From Alkalimarinus alittae (GTDB lineage Bacteria; Pseudomonadota; Gammaproteobacteria; Pseudomonadales; Oleiphilaceae): a DNA stretch of 64,000 bases. Each line of letters starts with the position of its first letter. The stretch's first letter is position 1. The translations under genes and the position numbers were made by a program. This document shows, piece by piece, positions 62,160-64,000 of the stretch. The stretch spans positions 3,206,501 through 3,270,500 of the forward strand of contig NZ_CP100390.1 of NCBI RefSeq assembly GCF_026016465.1. Direction: 5' to 3'. The notes below the pieces were generated by a model. It saw only the letters and a list, made by a program, of their open reading frames with translations, did no database searches and was not told the DNA's origin.

Positions 62160-63668
62160 TTATTGCGTTTTAACGGGTTTAATCGTGGTGATCAGGTAAT
62201 CCCAATCGCCTTGTTTTTTAAGTTCAAACTCAATCAACTGTCCTGCCTCAAAGGCGTTTACGTCGATATCATCGGCCACTTCAAAGTCCATTCTCATGGT
62301 CGGCCAGTCCAATGCTTTGATCGGGTCATGGGTAATCGTTAGCATGGCCATATCAGCCATCACATCTTCTATCTTTCCAGTCGCTTTGAATAGATTTGAA
62401 GCGCTTTCTGACTGCTCATGTTGGATAATTTCACGCGATTCCATTCGTGCAATTTCGGCATCGATATTGGATTCAGAATCAATCAAAAACTGAGCAGAAG
62501 TCACCACGATATCGCCTTCTGATAGCCCTTTCATAATTTGAACGCGGCCATTTGACTCGATGCCGACGTCAACTAATACTGACTTAAACATGCCATCCCC
62601 TAAAGCAGTGACAACGCGGTTGTGCGTCCCGCCTTTAATCAAAGCCTCTCTTGGAATGCTCAGTGCCTCATCCGATACAGGGACGAATAGCGTTAACTCA
62701 GTGTACATATTGGGTTTAAGTGCTATCTCTGGGTTACTGACGCGAATACGGACTCGCAAGGTTCTGGTTTTGCTATCTAACACAGGATAAAGATAATCAA
62801 CTTCACCACTCCACTGCTTTCCAGGCAAAGCCTCTGTTTTCATTTCAACCCGTTGTCCAGCTTTAACCCAGCTTGACTGCCGTTCAAAAACCTCAGCAAT
62901 TACCCAAACAGAGTCCAGCGAGCCAATCGACATCACTTCGGTTGCTGGCTTAATAAACATGCCTTCTCGAACGTTCAAATCTTTAACAAACCCATCTCGG
63001 TCTGCGATAACCTTAATGCGCTGATCAACCACCTTTCTTTGCTCAAGACGCTGCACCTGGTGATTTGATAACCCTAACGAAAGCAAACGTGATCGCGACG
63101 CTTTTTTGAGTGTTTTATTACCGCTGCGTATCACCGCTAAATATTCTTCTTGTGCATTGACCAGTGCAGGTGAATACAGTTCATAGAGCGTCTGCCCTTT
63201 TGTCACCGCATCGCCAGAACTATTGACGTTTAAAACCTCTATCCAACCATCAACACGACTGTGAATATGTGAAAGTTTGTCTTCATCAAAATCGATATAG
63301 CCGACAGTGTTGATCGACAAATCCATAGACCCTTTTGTGACTTCTTCTGTGCGCACACCAAGATTGTTAATGACCATCGGAGATATTTTGACGGTGCCTT
63401 CATCGCCACCTTGGGCATCGTCTTCATAAACCGGCACCAGATCCATTCCCATCGGTGATTGTCCTGGTTTGTCACGTCGGTAGTTTTTATCCATCGGCGC
63501 GACCCAGTACAGCGGTTTTTTTTCAACTGTATCAGGTGCAGAAGCACTGGCAGAATGGTCAGTGTCACCTAAGATTGGCAACTGACTACTGCTCAGTACA
63601 AACTTTTGGAGGGCTACGCCACCTCCTAACGCAATGATCATTGCGAATAAAATACCCGTACGTTTCAT
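62160..63668 (-). CDS. cusB: CusB adaptor fused to a C-terminal CusF domain
   Basis: A 502-residue periplasmic adaptor. N-terminal signal anchor, then the heavy-metal-binding motif YWVAPMDKNYRRDKPGQSPMGMDLVPVYED, lipoyl halves (YSPALVNAQEEYLA, and DRDGFVKDLNVREGMF), beta-barrel and membrane-proximal domains. The last 75 residues (GKIEDVMADMAMLTITHDPIKALDWPTMRMDFEV) are a second CusF-like domain with His/Trp/Met. So this pump carries a tethered and a free CusF. It overlaps the outer membrane factor gene by four bases. Confidence 0.93.
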   Translation of the reverse strand: MKRTGILFAMIIALGGGVALQKFVLSSSQLPILGDTDHSASASAPDTVEKKPLYWVAPMDKNYRRDKPGQSPMGMDLVPVYEDDAQGGDEGTVKISPMVINNLGVRTEEVTKGSMDLSINTVGYIDFDEDKLSHIHSRVDGWIEVLNVNSSGDAVTKGQTLYELYSPALVNAQEEYLAVIRSGNKTLKKASRSRLLSLGLSNHQVQRLEQRKVVDQRIKVIADRDGFVKDLNVREGMFIKPATEVMSIGSLDSVWVIAEVFERQSSWVKAGQRVEMKTEALPGKQWSGEVDYLYPVLDSKTRTLRVRIRVSNPEIALKPNMYTELTLFVPVSDEALSIPREALIKGGTHNRVVTALGDGMFKSVLVDVGIESNGRVQIMKGLSEGDIVVTSAQFLIDSESNIDAEIARMESREIIQHEQSESASNLFKATGKIEDVMADMAMLTITHDPIKALDWPTMRMDFEVADDIDVNAFEAGQLIEFELKKQGDWDYLITTIKPVKTQ

Positions 63669-64000
63669 TGTTTGGTTTCTCCTGCGAAAGTCCCAACAGA
63701 ACCTAGCGTTAGCTCAGGGGTTTCGGTTAAAAAATAAAACTGTAAATCTGAAATTAATTGCAGTCTTGTGAGCACTAAACGCTCGTAATCAAGTCGATCT
63801 CGCTGCTCACTAATATAGGCGCGCATCACTTCAGCAAAATCCGCTGCATCGGCCTGATAAGCATTGAGTGATGACTCTGCTTGAAGTCTCGCTTTACCCA
63901 GAATCTGCTCATTAAATAGCGCCATTTGTTCTTCCACTTGCCCTAAGCGACTAATGATCGTTTGGACTTCACCCACCATTTCAGTCAGTTTGTCTTGATA
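63665..64000 (-). CDS. CusC-like outer membrane factor (C-terminal part, runs off the window)
   Basis: The last 111 residues of a TolC-type outer membrane factor, read from the edge: coiled helix (EEQMALFNEQILGKARLQAESSLNAYQADAADFAEVMRAYISEQRDRLDYERLVLTRLQLISDLQF) with the family-typical Tyr-Gln rich closing turn. Its N-terminus lies beyond position 64000. It ends in a four-base overlap with cusB, so cusC-cusB-cusF-cusA-cupredoxin is the operon order. A CusR/S or CueR regulator may lie outside the window. Confidence 0.8.
   Translation of the reverse strand, partial: YQDKLTEMVGEVQTIISRLGQVEEQMALFNEQILGKARLQAESSLNAYQADAADFAEVMRAYISEQRDRLDYERLVLTRLQLISDLQFYFLTETPELTLGSVGTFAGETKQ

Noticed and set aside
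1-64000. CRISPR arrays, tRNA/rRNA genes, insertion sequences
   Set aside because: No regularly spaced repeats, cloverleaf sequences, transposases or flanking inverted repeats were seen.

Overview
The window reads as a chromosomal segment of a moderately A+T-rich gammaproteobacterium, most likely a marine, motile, respiring member of the Oceanospirillales/Alteromonadales type. Proteins that support this include an E. coli-like PolB, a 350-residue AroG, YbiT, CbpA/CbpM, MtfA and SprT, together with chemoreceptors, c-di-GMP enzymes and a Cus-type copper efflux operon. I cannot name the genus. There is no rRNA, tRNA, CRISPR array, IS element or prophage; the content is nearly all chromosomal housekeeping and accessory genes in short operons.

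Layout. 1-4.9 kb: yceI/cytochrome b561 operon with its terminator, a gap that may encode a small RNA, an EAL phosphodiesterase and an Ig/Fn3 surface lipoprotein. 5-13.3 kb: SprT, an aminotransferase, a NUDIX hydrolase, a small HTH protein, a MASE1-CHASE hybrid histidine kinase, an SRPBCC protein, an HSL-type esterase and MtfA. 13.4-18.6 kb: an outer-membrane-type protein, DNA polymerase II (apparently lacking a standard start codon), and a four-base-overlapping membrane protein that joins two GIDE-like domains to a LemA domain. 18.9-27.2 kb: a 7TMR-DISM/GGDEF/EAL protein, several small proteins, YbiT, a GreA/B-like factor, a Kazal-type lipoprotein, a bacteriohemerythrin and a COG0523 GTPase. 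27.4-33.4 kb: a lipoprotein, a solute-binding protein and two chemoreceptors. 33.4-39.8 kb: an AraC regulator with a shortened N-terminus, an EamA transporter (again without a standard start codon), AroG, a NYN-domain protein, a PhaC-like hydrolase with Ser in place of Cys, and a cupredoxin.

39.8-44.8 kb is a TetR-MFP-RND efflux operon with a palindromic operator candidate. 44.8-49.1 kb holds threonine aldolase, a VC0807-like membrane protein, a coiled-coil protein, a voltage-gated K+ channel with a zinc ribbon, and a membrane-anchored protein. 49.3-55.8 kb is the most interesting block: five exported proteins in one direction (LPP20 lipoprotein, MltC-like transglycosylase, LPP20/DUF4384 protein, TPR-CHAT caspase-like protease, small lipoprotein). 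It looks like a cell-envelope protease complex of unknown purpose. 55.9-64 kb: cbpAM, a DUF3047 protein, and a Cus copper/silver efflux operon (cusC end, cusB fused to a CusF domain, cusF, cusA, cupredoxin) running off the right edge.

The genes suggest a cell that invests in c-di-GMP and chemotactic sensing and in envelope maintenance, with two RND efflux systems, one for metals and one for organic compounds.
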